A DNA stretch of 10,879 nt, from the NCBI GenBank assembly GCA_023451915.1, contig JAEXXS010000351.1, positions 1 to 10,879 on the forward strand, in the 5' to 3' direction. The notes beneath the pieces were generated by a model that ran no database searches, had not been told where the DNA came from, and saw nothing but the letters and a program-made list of their open reading frames with translations. A program made the position numbers and the translations under genes. Of this stretch, positions 1 to 7,297 are shown in pieces. How positions within the stretch are numbered: position 1 is the stretch's first letter; every line of letters begins with the position of its first letter. The DNA comes from Pseudomonadota bacterium (lineage in GTDB: Bacteria; Pseudomonadota; Alphaproteobacteria; Rhizobiales; Rhizobiaceae).

Positions 1-886
1 ATTTCTCAAAGCCCGTCTTGTAGAGGTCGCGATCGCCCAGCAGATATTCCTCCGGCACAGCGTCCGCAACTTCATCTGCCGAAGCCTTGTGAATCCAGTC
101 CAGCGATTTGACGAAAGCATTGACGACACGCTGCGTGGTGATCGGGTTCGCGTCGATAAAGCTCTGCTGTACATAGACCGTGGCGGCTGGATTGGTGCCG
201 CCGAACAACTGGCGCGTGCCTTCCTCGGTGCGGGTGTCGATCAACAAGGTGATATCGCCATCGACTTCGAGACGGGTGATGACCGGATCAAGATGCACGA
301 GAGCGGCGATTTCGCCCTTCTTGATGGCTGCAACCGCGCTCGCGCCGCCCCCAACGCCGATAATCGACGCAGCATCTTCCGACAAGCCGTTCTTCATCAG
401 CGCATATTGCAGGAACAGCGACGTGGAGGAGCCGGGCGCGGTGACGCCGACATTCTGGCCCTTCAGATCGGCAATCGTCTTGATCTCGCCTGCGAGGTCC
501 TTGCGCACGCCGATGCAGATGCCGGGGAAACGTCCGAGTTCGCAGACGGCCTTGATGTCCTGGCCCTTGTTCTGCATGCGGATCGTGTGTTCGTAAGCGC
601 CGGTGACGACATCCACCGAACCGCCGATCAGGGCCTGCAACGACTTTGCACCGCCGCCGAAATCGTTGATAGTCGCCTTCAGGCCCTGCTCTTCAAAGAA
701 GCCTTTGCGCTCGGCAATCGTCAGCGGCAGATAATAGAAGAGCGGCTTGCCGCCGACGCCGAACATCAGTTCGGGCTTTTCAGGCGTGGCCGATGCATCC
801 TGCGCATAGGCAGGCAGGCGGGAAGCAATCCCCGCCAGTCCGAGAGCTGCGGCGCCTAACAAGGCGTCTCTACGCGTGGTCTTCAT
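1..886 (-). CDS. ABC transporter substrate-binding protein, NMT1/SsuA-TauA-like (3' end outside window)
   Basis: Periplasmic solute-binding component of the ABC importer encoded just upstream on the same strand. It would deliver ligand to the permease. About 295 codons are visible; the reading frame runs off the left edge without a stop, so the C-terminus is missing. The ATG at 886-884 has an AGGAGG ribosome-binding site a few bases upstream. The N-terminus has a twin-arginine-like signal (TTRRDALLG, then an Ala/Leu/Gly-rich core) with a likely cleavage site after AYA near residue 28. The body has hallmarks of the NMT1/TauA fold: TIAERKGFFEEQGL, a Gly-rich stretch (DFGGGAKSLQAL), SVDVVTGAYEHT, then IADLKGQNVGVTAPGSST. 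These proteins bind nitrate, sulfonates, taurine, pyrimidine thiamine precursors or aromatic acids. The ligand here cannot be told from sequence. It lies 30 bases after the permease gene, in the same operon. Confidence 0.9.
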   Translation of the reverse strand, partial: MKTTRRDALLGAAALGLAGIASRLPAYAQDASATPEKPELMFGVGGKPLFYYLPLTIAERKGFFEEQGLKATINDFGGGAKSLQALIGGSVDVVTGAYEHTIRMQNKGQDIKAVCELGRFPGICIGVRKDLAGEIKTIADLKGQNVGVTAPGSSTSLFLQYALMKNGLSEDAASIIGVGGGASAVAAIKKGEIAALVHLDPVITRLEVDGDITLLIDTRTEEGTRQLFGGTNPAATVYVQQSFIDANPITTQRVVNAFVKSLDWIHKASADEVADAVPEEYLLGDRDLYKTGFEK

Positions 887-916
887 GATTTTCCTCCTGA
901 ATAAATGGATGCGCCG

Positions 917-1705
917 TTATGCGTTGTGGCTTGCCGCTTTCGGACGCCAGACAAGCAGGCGTTCCTCGATGATGGTGACGCCCCAGTCGATGATCAGCAC
1001 GAAGACGGTCAGCACGAGCATTCCCGCAAAAACGCCGGTCACATCAAACACGCCTTCGGCCTGGTGGATGAGATAGCCAAGCCCTGCCGAAGAGCCGAGA
1101 TATTCGCCAACAACCGCACCGACGACGGCGAAGCCGACCGCGGTATGCAGGCTCGAAAACATCCATGACAAAGCCGATGGCAGGTAGACATTGCGTAGCA
1201 ATTGCCTCTCGTTCATGCCGAGCATGCGGGCATTGGACAGCACGGTCTGGTTCACTTCCTTCACGCCCTGATAGACGTTGAAGAAGACGATGAAGAACAC
1301 CAATGAAACACCGAGCGCCACCTTCGACCAGATGCCAAGGCCAAGCCACAGTGCAAAAATCGGTGCAAGAACAACGCGAGGCAGGGAGTTTGCCGCTTTC
1401 ACATAGGGATCGAAAACGGCTGCCAATATGGGTTTGCGCGCAAACCAGAAACCGATCAGGACACCCGCAATCGAGCCGATAGCAAAGGCGAGCATGGCTT
1501 CCAAAAGCGTGATGCCGAGGTGATACCAGATGGTGCCTTCGGCAAACCATTTATAGGTGCGCAAGGCGACATCGCCCGGCGTGGCAAAGAAAAACTTCGC
1601 CTTGGCGGGATTACCGAAAAGATGCGTGGCGGTGAAGACGTGCCACACGAGAATAACGGCGACAGCAATGCTGAGCTGCGCCAGAAACAGCATCGGCTTT
1701 TTCAT
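917..1705 (-). CDS. ABC transporter permease, SsuC/TauC-like (BPD_transp_1)
   Basis: Inner-membrane channel subunit, 262 residues, the usual length for SsuC/TauC/NrtB permeases. Hydrophobic segments are spread along the whole protein, beginning with an N-terminal helix at about residues 5-25 (LFLAQLSIAVAVILVWHVF). The cytoplasmic EAA-type loop that docks on the ATPase is visible at about residues 158-178 (NARMLGMNERQLLRNVYLP), with the conserved Gly at 163. The preceding LPRVVLAPIFALWLGLG segment is typical of the taurine/sulfonate branch. The ATG at 1705-1703 overlaps the ATPase stop codon as ATGA, which points to translational coupling. The binding-protein gene follows after 30 bases. Family assignment is secure; substrate is unknown. 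Confidence 0.93.
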   Translation of the reverse strand: MKKPMLFLAQLSIAVAVILVWHVFTATHLFGNPAKAKFFFATPGDVALRTYKWFAEGTIWYHLGITLLEAMLAFAIGSIAGVLIGFWFARKPILAAVFDPYVKAANSLPRVVLAPIFALWLGLGIWSKVALGVSLVFFIVFFNVYQGVKEVNQTVLSNARMLGMNERQLLRNVYLPSALSWMFSSLHTAVGFAVVGAVVGEYLGSSAGLGYLIHQAEGVFDVTGVFAGMLVLTVFVLIIDWGVTIIEERLLVWRPKAASHNA

Positions 1706-2559
1706 GAACGTACTCCGGCGCGTTCTCCACTCGTCTGTTGATAGCCTTTGAGGACTTCTTCCTTGAGCGCGCTCCAGATTTCGCGGTGGATCTCGTGAAA
1801 CTGGTTGTCGAGGCGGATTTCGGAAATCTCGCGGGGGCGTTCGAGCGGAATGCGATATTCCGCCATGATGCGCGCGCGGGGACCGGCAGACATGATGACG
1901 ACGCGGTCGGCAAGGGCGATGGCTTCCTCCAGATCATGCGTGACGAACATGACCGCCTTTTTGTCCTGCGACCACAGATCAAGCAGCAGGTCGCCCATGA
2001 TGACGCGGGTTTGCGCATCCAGCGGGCCGAAAGGCTCGTCCATCAGCAGATATTTCGGATTGCGGATCAGCACCTGCGCCAGTCCCACGCGCTTGCGCTG
2101 GCCGCCGGAAAGCATATGCGGATAGCGGTCGCCGAAGCTTGCAAGCCCGACGCGGGCCAGCCATTCCTGCGCCTGTCTGCGGGCTTCGGCTCTGGCTGTG
2201 CCTGCAATTTCAAGACCGATGGCGACATTGTCGAGCACCGTCTTCCAGGGCATCAGCGCGTCCTGCTGGAAGAGATAACCCGCCTTGCGATTAAGCCCTT
2301 GCAGGCGCTGGCCGTTGATCTCGACCACGCCTTGCGCGGGCGTGAGAAGACCGGCCACGGCGTTCAGCAAAGTGGATTTCCCGCATCCGGTCGGCCCGAC
2401 AATGGCGACGAATTCGTTTTCCGCGACCTTGAGATTGCTTTCGGCAACCGCATCGAACCGGCCGCCATCGGCCAGCTTGAACGAAATTTCTACGTTCTTC
2501 AGTTCGATGGCTGTCTTGTCGGTTTCAGCCGACGGCGCGCGCTTTACTTCGGCGTTCAT
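1702..2559 (-). CDS. ABC transporter ATP-binding protein, SsuB/TauB-like
   Basis: Cytoplasmic ATPase that powers the importer, 285 residues from the ATG at 2559-2557. All nucleotide-binding motifs are intact: Walker A GPTGCGKST (55-63), Q-loop FQQD (97-100), signature LSGGQRKR (150-157), Walker B YLLMDEP (170-176) with catalytic Glu175, D-loop near 178-181 and switch His208 (VTHDLEEA). The LMPWKTVLDNVAIGLE stretch after the Q-loop is characteristic of the nitrate/sulfonate/taurine ATPases. I chose 2559 because AAGGAGA sits 7 bases upstream. A longer in-frame TTG start at 2601 lacks comparable support and would add 14 non-conserved residues. The start overlaps the stop of a 17-codon upstream frame as ATGA, and the stop overlaps the permease start as ATGA. 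It is the first transporter gene of the operon. Confidence 0.95.
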   Translation of the reverse strand: MNAEVKRAPSAETDKTAIELKNVEISFKLADGGRFDAVAESNLKVAENEFVAIVGPTGCGKSTLLNAVAGLLTPAQGVVEINGQRLQGLNRKAGYLFQQDALMPWKTVLDNVAIGLEIAGTARAEARRQAQEWLARVGLASFGDRYPHMLSGGQRKRVGLAQVLIRNPKYLLMDEPFGPLDAQTRVIMGDLLLDLWSQDKKAVMFVTHDLEEAIALADRVVIMSAGPRARIMAEYRIPLERPREISEIRLDNQFHEIHREIWSALKEEVLKGYQQTSGERAGVRS

Positions 2560-2609
2560 CGTCTTCTCTCCTTGGGAAGCCGACGAGACGCCTTGCCGCA
2601 ATATTGCAT
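2556..2609 (-). CDS. Possible 17-residue leader peptide ahead of the ABC operon
   Basis: A short frame, ATG at 2609-2607 to TGA at 2558-2556, would encode MQYCGKASRRLPKERRR. It has an excellent ribosome-binding site, GGAGGAG at 2623-2617, with 7 bases of spacing. Its stop overlaps the ATPase start as ATGA, the arrangement also used between the ATPase and permease genes. The peptide is very basic and has one Cys; no family is recognised. It may be a regulatory upstream ORF that feeds ribosomes to the ATPase gene, or its translation may be irrelevant. Evidence is limited to the start signal and the overlap, so confidence is low to moderate. Confidence 0.4.
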   Translation of the reverse strand: MQYCGKASRRLPKERRR

Positions 2610-2923
2610 AAATTCACTCCTCCGAAGGCGCACTTCAACGATGGGGGTTGGGCAGCACGGACAGAATTGGGAGTTCTGCACGTCGCAAATGAAGCACGCA
2701 AACGTTCAATTTCTGCCTTTCCTATACCGGGCATGCAACAAGGCGCAATGGAAAGCTGACTGCGCTTTGCATTATATCTACATAAATAAGTCTATACGAA
2801 ATAATATTACCGTCTGGCAATGTGCCGCAAATTGGCATTGCATATCGCCTCTTCCGTCGCCGGGGGCCGGGCTTTAAAGTCCTCTGTCAAAGAGCTGTCC
2901 GGCGATGTGGGGAGGAGCTAGGC
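2610..2923. promoter_or_regulatory. Divergent intergenic region between ABC operon and kinase gene
   Basis: About 310 bases without a convincing gene separate the leftward ABC operon from the rightward two-component genes. The stretch at about 2765-2820 is clearly richer in A and T than its surroundings and probably holds both promoters. The part between 2625 and 2760 would be an untranslated leader of about 150 bases for the ABC operon; it contains a weak hairpin (CAGAA...TTCTG, about 2661-2677). I found no recognisable TPP or other riboswitch motif in it. Near the kinase gene there is a near-palindrome GGGCTTTAAAGTCC (2869-2882, one mismatched pair) and an imperfect direct repeat, TGGCAATG (2815-2822) and TGGCATTG (2833-2840). 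Roles are inferred. Confidence 0.5.
2771..2820 (-). promoter_or_regulatory. Candidate sigma-70 promoter(s) of the ABC operon
   Basis: Read on the minus strand, TTGCCA (2820-2815) is followed after 18 bases by TATAGA (2796-2791), a reasonable -35/-10 pair. A perfect TATAAT lies slightly further on (2776-2771), but its -35 position is poor. Either could start the ABC transcript, leaving a leader of roughly 150 bases before the small ORF. Assigned by consensus matching only. Confidence 0.35.
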
Positions 2924-4321
2924 GTGACGCTTCGATATCAGATTCTGGCACTGGCGATTGTGCCATTGATCGTTGCCATCCTGACGGTCACGGCCTTTAT
3001 CACGTGGCAGTCGGCCAATCTCGTGCAGAGCAGCATTGCGACCTTTGAAAAAAACATGCTGAAGGCGAAGGAAACCGAACTCCTGAACCTCACTAATCTG
3101 GCGCTGTCTGCGATCCAGAAAATCTATGACGAAGCCGGTCCCAATGACACGGCGGCCATGCAGAAGGTGACGAACATTCTCACCTCGCTTGATTACGGGC
3201 GGGACGGCTATTTCTTCGTCTATGACTATGGCGGCAATAATGTCGTGCACCCGCGCCAGACCTTTCGCCCCGGCCAGAACTGGCTCGATCTGGTCGATCC
3301 CGATGGCGATCATGTCATCGCCAACCTGATCGACAAGGCAAAGCAGGGCGGCGGGCTGCACCAGTATAAATGGGAAAAGCCATCCAGCGGCGAAATGGCC
3401 GACAAACTTTCCTTTGCCGTCGGGCTGGACAAGTGGAAATGGATGCTTGGAACGGGCGTCTATCTGGATGATGTCTATGCCAAGACGGCGGCGGCTAATG
3501 CGGATTTTCGCGCCAATATCCGCAACACGTTTCTGGTGGTCAGCCTCATCGCCGTGCCTGCCGTTATGCTGGTTTTTGCGACATGTATGTTGTTGAATAT
3601 CCGTGAGCGGCGCATGGCGGACAGCAAGCTCAAGGAGCTTGCCCAGCGCATCATCGATACGCAGGAGGAGGAACGCGCCCGTCTGGCCCGCGAGCTGCAT
3701 GACGGCATTTCGCAGAATCTGGTGGGCGTGCGCTACGCGATCGATCTGGCCAGCCGTCAGGTGCATACGGGAAGCGACGGCGCGCCGAGAGCCATTGAGA
3801 AGGCATCGGATGTGCTGAACGGCGCGATCAAGGAAGTGCGGCGACTGTCGCATGATCTGCGACCGCGCATTCTCGACGATCTGGGCATGACGGTGGCGCT
3901 GAAAGCGCTTTTCGAGCACTTCGCGGAGCGGACAGGCATCGAGACCCGCTTTGAGGCCGATACGCTGCGGGTCAATCTGAAACCGGAGCCAAGCACGGCG
4001 CTTTACCGGGTCGCGCAAGAAGCGCTGAACAATATCGAGCGCCATTCGGGCGCGAGTGTAGTGAAGGTGCGTCTTTGGGATTCGAACGGGCGCGTGACGA
4101 TGACGGTATCGGACAACGGCAACGGATTTGCCGGTCACGATCTCAAAGGCGCGGCATCGGGACTTGGCCTTAGAAATATGCAGGAACGCATGGCACATTT
4201 CGGCGGTGTGCTCTTGGTGGAAACCGGCAGTGATGGTACGCAGTTGACCGCGCGCCTGCCGCTCTCGGCAGTCGAAAGACCTCTGACGAAACCATCCATG
4301 ATGAAACCGGAAGTCGCATGA
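2924..4321 (+). CDS. Single-Cache sensor histidine kinase (HisKA_3/NarL-partner type)
   Basis: Membrane sensor kinase of 465 residues. The GTG start at 2924 has GGAGG 8 bases upstream and places the first membrane helix at about residues 5-25; a GTG at 2822 in the same frame has no ribosome-binding site. An extracytoplasmic domain (about 30-195) shows sCache_2 marks: YFFVYDYGGNNVVHPR (96-111), a LDLVDPDGDHVI stretch, and KWMLGTGVYLDDV ending near 184. A second helix (about 202-225) leads to the HisKA_3 box ERARLARELHDG with phosphoacceptor His259, then the HATPase N-box (EALNN, 366-370) and G-boxes DNGNG (397-401) and SGLGL (412-416). All catalytic motifs are intact. In the family, sCache_2 domains of sensors and chemoreceptors often bind C2-C4 carboxylates, which fits the TRAP operon downstream. 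The stop overlaps the regulator start (ATGA), so the two are a translationally coupled pair. Confidence 0.94.
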   Translation: MTLRYQILALAIVPLIVAILTVTAFITWQSANLVQSSIATFEKNMLKAKETELLNLTNLALSAIQKIYDEAGPNDTAAMQKVTNILTSLDYGRDGYFFVYDYGGNNVVHPRQTFRPGQNWLDLVDPDGDHVIANLIDKAKQGGGLHQYKWEKPSSGEMADKLSFAVGLDKWKWMLGTGVYLDDVYAKTAAANADFRANIRNTFLVVSLIAVPAVMLVFATCMLLNIRERRMADSKLKELAQRIIDTQEEERARLARELHDGISQNLVGVRYAIDLASRQVHTGSDGAPRAIEKASDVLNGAIKEVRRLSHDLRPRILDDLGMTVALKALFEHFAERTGIETRFEADTLRVNLKPEPSTALYRVAQEALNNIERHSGASVVKVRLWDSNGRVTMTVSDNGNGFAGHDLKGAASGLGLRNMQERMAHFGGVLLVETGSDGTQLTARLPLSAVERPLTKPSMMKPEVA

Positions 4322-4959
4322 CGATAGAGTGCAAGATTCGCGTATTGCTGGTCGATAATCACCCTCTGGTTCTGGACGGATTGCGCGCCGTGCTTGAAAC
4401 CTATGACGACATGGAAATCGCGGGCGCGGCTTCCAATGCACGTCTGGCGCTGGAAATGGCGCAGACCGCCAAGCCCGATGTGGTGCTGATGGATATCAAT
4501 ATGCCGCTTCTCAACGGCATCGACGCCATCGAGCTCTTCAAGCGACAGCTACCGGGCGCGCGCATTCTGATGCTTTCCATGCATGACAGTCGCGAATATA
4601 TTTCGACTTCGATCATGCGCGGCGCTTCCGGCTACGTGCTGAAAGACGTATCGACGAGCGAGATAGTCGCAGCCATCCATGCGGTCGCATCGGGCGGAAC
4701 CTATTTTTCCTCCGGCGTTTCGGAAGCGCTTCTCGATATGCCTGACAAGAAGGCGGAAGGCCTGTCGTCGCGCGAAAACGATGTGCTGGTTCTGGTTGCT
4801 GAAGGCAGCAGCAATCGAGAGATTGCTTCGGCGCTTGGCATATCGGAAGCAACGGTCGAGACTCACCGCAAGAATATCAAGAAAAAACTCGGCATTGCCA
4901 GCACTGCTGGCCTTACGCGCTATGCTATCGAAAACAGGCTCAGTATAGCGGGGCAGTAA
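4318..4959 (+). CDS. NarL/FixJ-family response regulator
   Basis: DNA-binding regulator of 213 residues, cognate partner of the overlapping kinase gene. The receiver domain (about 7-125) has acidic Asp13 (LLVDNH; the second acidic position is Asn14), phosphoacceptor Asp59 in LMDINMP, Ser87 and Lys109 (GYVLKD). The LuxR-type helix-turn-helix spans about 147-205: LSSRENDVL, GSSNREIASALGIS, and recognition helix SEATVETHRKNIKKKLG (176-192). Phosphorylation is expected to promote dimer binding to inverted-repeat sites. A perfect 7-2-7 palindrome lies 45 bases after the stop, upstream of the TRAP operon, and is the obvious candidate target. I see no terminator after this gene, so read-through into the TRAP genes is possible. 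Confidence 0.95.
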   Translation: MTIECKIRVLLVDNHPLVLDGLRAVLETYDDMEIAGAASNARLALEMAQTAKPDVVLMDINMPLLNGIDAIELFKRQLPGARILMLSMHDSREYISTSIMRGASGYVLKDVSTSEIVAAIHAVASGGTYFSSGVSEALLDMPDKKAEGLSSRENDVLVLVAEGSSNREIASALGISEATVETHRKNIKKKLGIASTAGLTRYAIENRLSIAGQ

Positions 4960-4965
4960 AATAGA

Positions 4966-4976
4966 CCATATTATGG
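4966..4976. repeat. Short perfect inverted repeat CCATA-T-TATGG
   Basis: An 11-base palindrome just after the response regulator stop codon. It lies about 40 bases upstream of the larger 16-base palindrome and about 110 bases before the predicted TRAP transcription start. It is too short and A/T-rich for a terminator. It could be a secondary protein-binding site or chance. Confidence 0.25.
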
Positions 4977-5004
4977 CCATTTCGGCGGTGAATCGCCCCT
5001 GATT

Positions 5005-5020
5005 TACCCACTAGTGGGTA
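5005..5020. promoter_or_regulatory. Perfect 16-bp palindrome, probable response-regulator operator
   Basis: TACCCACTAGTGGGTA is a perfect dyad with two 7-base arms and a 2-base centre (TACCCAC-TA-GTGGGTA). NarL-family regulators classically bind TACYYMT-NN-AKRRGTA; each arm here matches six of seven positions. The site lies in the gap between a NarL/FixJ-type regulator gene and the TRAP operon. Its centre (5012/5013) is about 70 bases before the start point predicted from the promoter at 5049-5077, a usual class I activator position. Binding by the adjacent regulator is inferred. Confidence 0.6.
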
Positions 5021-5048
5021 GCGTGTGCGGCTTGCGACTATCGTCTGC

Positions 5049-5077
5049 TTGCGGGCGGATTCGCGCGCACTTATCCT
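5049..5077 (+). promoter_or_regulatory. Candidate sigma-70 promoter of the TRAP operon
   Basis: TTGCGG (5049-5054) and TATCCT (5072-5077) are separated by 17 bases, which predicts transcription from about 5084 and a leader of about 38 bases before dctQ. Both hexamers deviate from consensus, as expected for a promoter that needs an activator. Consensus matching only. Confidence 0.4.
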
Positions 5078-5121
5078 CCCCGAAAACGGCTTGAGGAGGC
5101 CGAAACAAAAGGGGAGGAGCA

Positions 5122-5670
5122 ATGTCAGTTTTGCTGGCGTTGTCGCGCGCTATCGACGCGGCCAATAATTTTATCGGAAAAGCAGTGTCCTGGCTGATAC
5201 TCGTGGCGGTGCTGATCAGCGCCATCAATGCGGTTTCGCGCAAGCTTTTCAATGTCAGTTCCAACGCATGGCTGGAAGCGCAGTGGTATCTGTTCTCGGC
5301 GGTTTTTCTGATCGCCGCCGGCTACACGCTGCTGCATAGCGAGCATGTGAAGGTCGACCTGCTCTACAGCCGGTATTCGCGCCGCACGCAGCTGCTGGTG
5401 GAGATTTTCGGCGCGATCATCTTCCTGCTGCCCTTCTGCCTCATCACGATCTATCTTTCATGGCCGATCGTGGAAGCGAAGTTTGCGAGCGGCGAGACCT
5501 CCAACAACACCGGCGGGCTGGTGCTCTGGCCGGTCTGGGCGCTGATCCCCCTCGGTTTTGGACTGCTGGCGCTGCAAGGCCTGTCCGAAATCATCAAACG
5601 CATTGCCATTCTGCAAGGCCGACTACCGGACACGGTGGCGGCTGAAGATGCAGAAGCACAAGCGCTCTGA
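5122..5670 (+). CDS. dctQ: TRAP transporter small permease subunit DctQ
   Basis: Small integral membrane subunit of a tripartite ATP-independent periplasmic transporter, 182 residues, normal for the family. Four hydrophobic helices are visible at about 18-38, 53-72, 90-112 and 132-155. Family landmarks include NAWLEAQWYLFSAVF (48-62) and the HVKVDL motif (75-80) after helix 2. It pairs with DctM in the inner membrane and is needed for sodium-driven uptake. The ATG at 5122 has a GGGGAGGAG ribosome-binding site. It is the first gene of the operon, and dctM starts 11 bases after its stop. The C-terminus is a short acidic/Ala tail. Confidence 0.94.
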   Translation: MSVLLALSRAIDAANNFIGKAVSWLILVAVLISAINAVSRKLFNVSSNAWLEAQWYLFSAVFLIAAGYTLLHSEHVKVDLLYSRYSRRTQLLVEIFGAIIFLLPFCLITIYLSWPIVEAKFASGETSNNTGGLVLWPVWALIPLGFGLLALQGLSEIIKRIAILQGRLPDTVAAEDAEAQAL

Positions 5671-5681
5671 GGGGGACGGAT

Positions 5682-7238
5682 ATGGTTGCTTTCTTCGCGG
5701 AAAATCTCGCGCCGCTGATGTTCCTCTCGCTGATTGTCGTGCTTTTGCTCGGCTATCCGGTGGCTTTTGCGCTTGCCTTTGTCGGCTTTGCCTTTGGCTT
5801 TGTCGGCATCGAAATGGGGCTTTTGCCCGTCAATCTATTCGGGGCCATACCCGACCGCATCTTTGGCCAGATGTCGAACGAAACGCTGCTCGCCATTCCT
5901 TTCTTCACCTTCATGGGGTTGATACTGGAGCGAAGCGGCATGGCCGAAGACCTGCTCGACACGATCGGGCAGTTATTCGGCCCGGTGCGCGGCGGCCTGG
6001 CCTTTGCGGTGATTATCGTCGGGGCGCTTCTGGCGGCGACCACCGGCGTTGTTGCCGCTTCGGTGATTTCGATGGGGCTTATCTCGCTGCCGATCATGCT
6101 GCGTTACGGCTATGATCGCAAGGTGGCGAGCGGCACGATTGCCGCTTCCGGCACATTGGCGCAGATCATTCCGCCGAGCCTCGTTCTGATCGTTCTGGCC
6201 GACCAGCTCGGCCGTTCGGTCGGCGATATGTATAAGGGCGCGCTGGTGCCGGGCCTGATGCTGGTTGGCGTTTATTGCGCTTACATCATCGGCATGTCGA
6301 TCGTGCGGCCCAATACGGTTCCCGCGTTACCGCCGCAAGCCCGGACGCTAAGGGGATGGAAGCTGGCGCAGCGCGTGGTGGTCTCGCTGGTGCCGCCGCT
6401 GGTGCTGATTTTCCTTGTTCTGGGCACGATTTTCATCGGCGTCGCCACGCCGACGGAGGGCGGCGCGATGGGCGCGGTCGGCGCGCTGTTGCTGGCCATC
6501 ATCAATCGCCGTCTGAACATGAAGATGCTGACCTCGGCGCTTCACGCGACGGCAAAACTTTCGTCATTCGTCATTTTCATTCTGCTTGGCGCACGGGTGT
6601 TCTCGCTGACCTTCTATGGCGTCAACGGTCACGTCTGGGTCGAGCATCTGATGACGTCGATCCCCGGCGGCGAGGTCGGCTTCCTGATCGTCGCCAACAT
6701 TCTGGTGTTCTTTCTGGCCTTCTTCCTCGATTATTTCGAGCTGGCCTTCATCATCATTCCGCTTCTCGCGCCCGTTGCTGACGCGCTCGGCATCGATCTC
6801 GTCTGGTTCGGCGTCATGCTGGCAGTGAACATGCAGACATCGTTCATGCATCCGCCGTTCGGCTTCTCCTTGTTCTATCTGCGCTCTGTCGCGCCGTCGC
6901 GCGCCTATAAGGACAAGGTGACGGGCGCTACCATCCAGCCGGTCACGTCGGGCCAGATCTATATGGGGTCGATCCCGTTCCTGCTGATCCAGCTGGTGAT
7001 GGTGGCGATCATCATCGCGTTTCCGGGTATCGTGACGCATTACAAATCCGGCCATCCGGTCGCCGATCCGTCGACGATCCAGATCAATGTGCCGATGCCC
7101 GGTCAGGACGGTGGCAATCCGTTCGGCAATGCGCCCGCTCCTTTCGGCGCGCCTTCGCCGTCTACGGACCCGTTGCCCGCACCATCGTTCGGATCGCCGC
7201 AGCCAAGCTTCGGACAACCGGAAAAGCCCGCGCAATAA
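5682..7238 (+). CDS. dctM: TRAP transporter large permease subunit DctM, with Pro/Phe-Gly-rich C-terminal tail
   Basis: Large transport subunit that carries the substrate and sodium path, 518 residues. The first ~450 residues are a typical DctM core of many hydrophobic helices. Landmarks include GYPVAFALAFVG near the N-terminus, NETLLAIPFFTFMGLILERSGMAEDLL, the conserved loop ASGTLAQIIPPSLVLIVLADQ and TPTEGGAMGAVGALLL. Overall it resembles the mannitol/chloroaromatic (FcbT3/TakM) branch. The last helix ends near residue 450. The remaining ~68 residues are hydrophilic and low-complexity: residues 471-518 contain 14 prolines, and Phe-Gly pairs occur at 481, 488, 503 and 510. Most DctM proteins (about 425-450 residues) lack such a tail, and its role is unknown. 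The ribosome-binding site is GAGGGGG shortly before the ATG. Confidence 0.94.
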   Translation: MVAFFAENLAPLMFLSLIVVLLLGYPVAFALAFVGFAFGFVGIEMGLLPVNLFGAIPDRIFGQMSNETLLAIPFFTFMGLILERSGMAEDLLDTIGQLFGPVRGGLAFAVIIVGALLAATTGVVAASVISMGLISLPIMLRYGYDRKVASGTIAASGTLAQIIPPSLVLIVLADQLGRSVGDMYKGALVPGLMLVGVYCAYIIGMSIVRPNTVPALPPQARTLRGWKLAQRVVVSLVPPLVLIFLVLGTIFIGVATPTEGGAMGAVGALLLAIINRRLNMKMLTSALHATAKLSSFVIFILLGARVFSLTFYGVNGHVWVEHLMTSIPGGEVGFLIVANILVFFLAFFLDYFELAFIIIPLLAPVADALGIDLVWFGVMLAVNMQTSFMHPPFGFSLFYLRSVAPSRAYKDKVTGATIQPVTSGQIYMGSIPFLLIQLVMVAIIIAFPGIVTHYKSGHPVADPSTIQINVPMPGQDGGNPFGNAPAPFGAPSPSTDPLPAPSFGSPQPSFGQPEKPAQ

Positions 7239-7297
7239 CCGAGGGGAGACCAGTTATCGCGCGCGCTATGAGTGAAACAGTTTTGGAGGAGGAAAAC

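Noticed and set aside
89..859. 256-residue plus-strand open frame
   Set aside because: It is antisense to the ABC binding-protein gene, whose minus-strand frame has a signal peptide, family motifs and a ribosome-binding site. The plus-strand translation resembles no family.
2560..2601. N-terminal extension of the ATPase from a TTG at 2601
   Set aside because: The ATG at 2559 has its own ribosome-binding site, and the extra residues are unlike the family N-terminus.
2525..2734. 69-residue minus-strand frame across the ABC leader
   Set aside because: It overlaps the ATPase start in another frame and has no good ribosome-binding site. The 17-codon frame at 2609 has a far better start signal.
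2610..2770. Possible riboswitch in the ABC operon leader (thiamine type, since NMT1-like proteins can bind thiamine precursors)
   Set aside because: I found no TPP-riboswitch core motifs (CTGAGA, ACCTGATC-like) on the minus strand, only a weak 5-pair hairpin.
1738..2877. 379-residue plus-strand open frame
   Set aside because: It lies opposite the ATPase gene with its complete set of ABC motifs. It is an antisense shadow in high-GC DNA.
2918..4441. 507-residue minus-strand open frame
   Set aside because: It is antisense to the kinase gene, which has all catalytic motifs. The minus-strand translation is Arg/His-rich with no recognisable domain.
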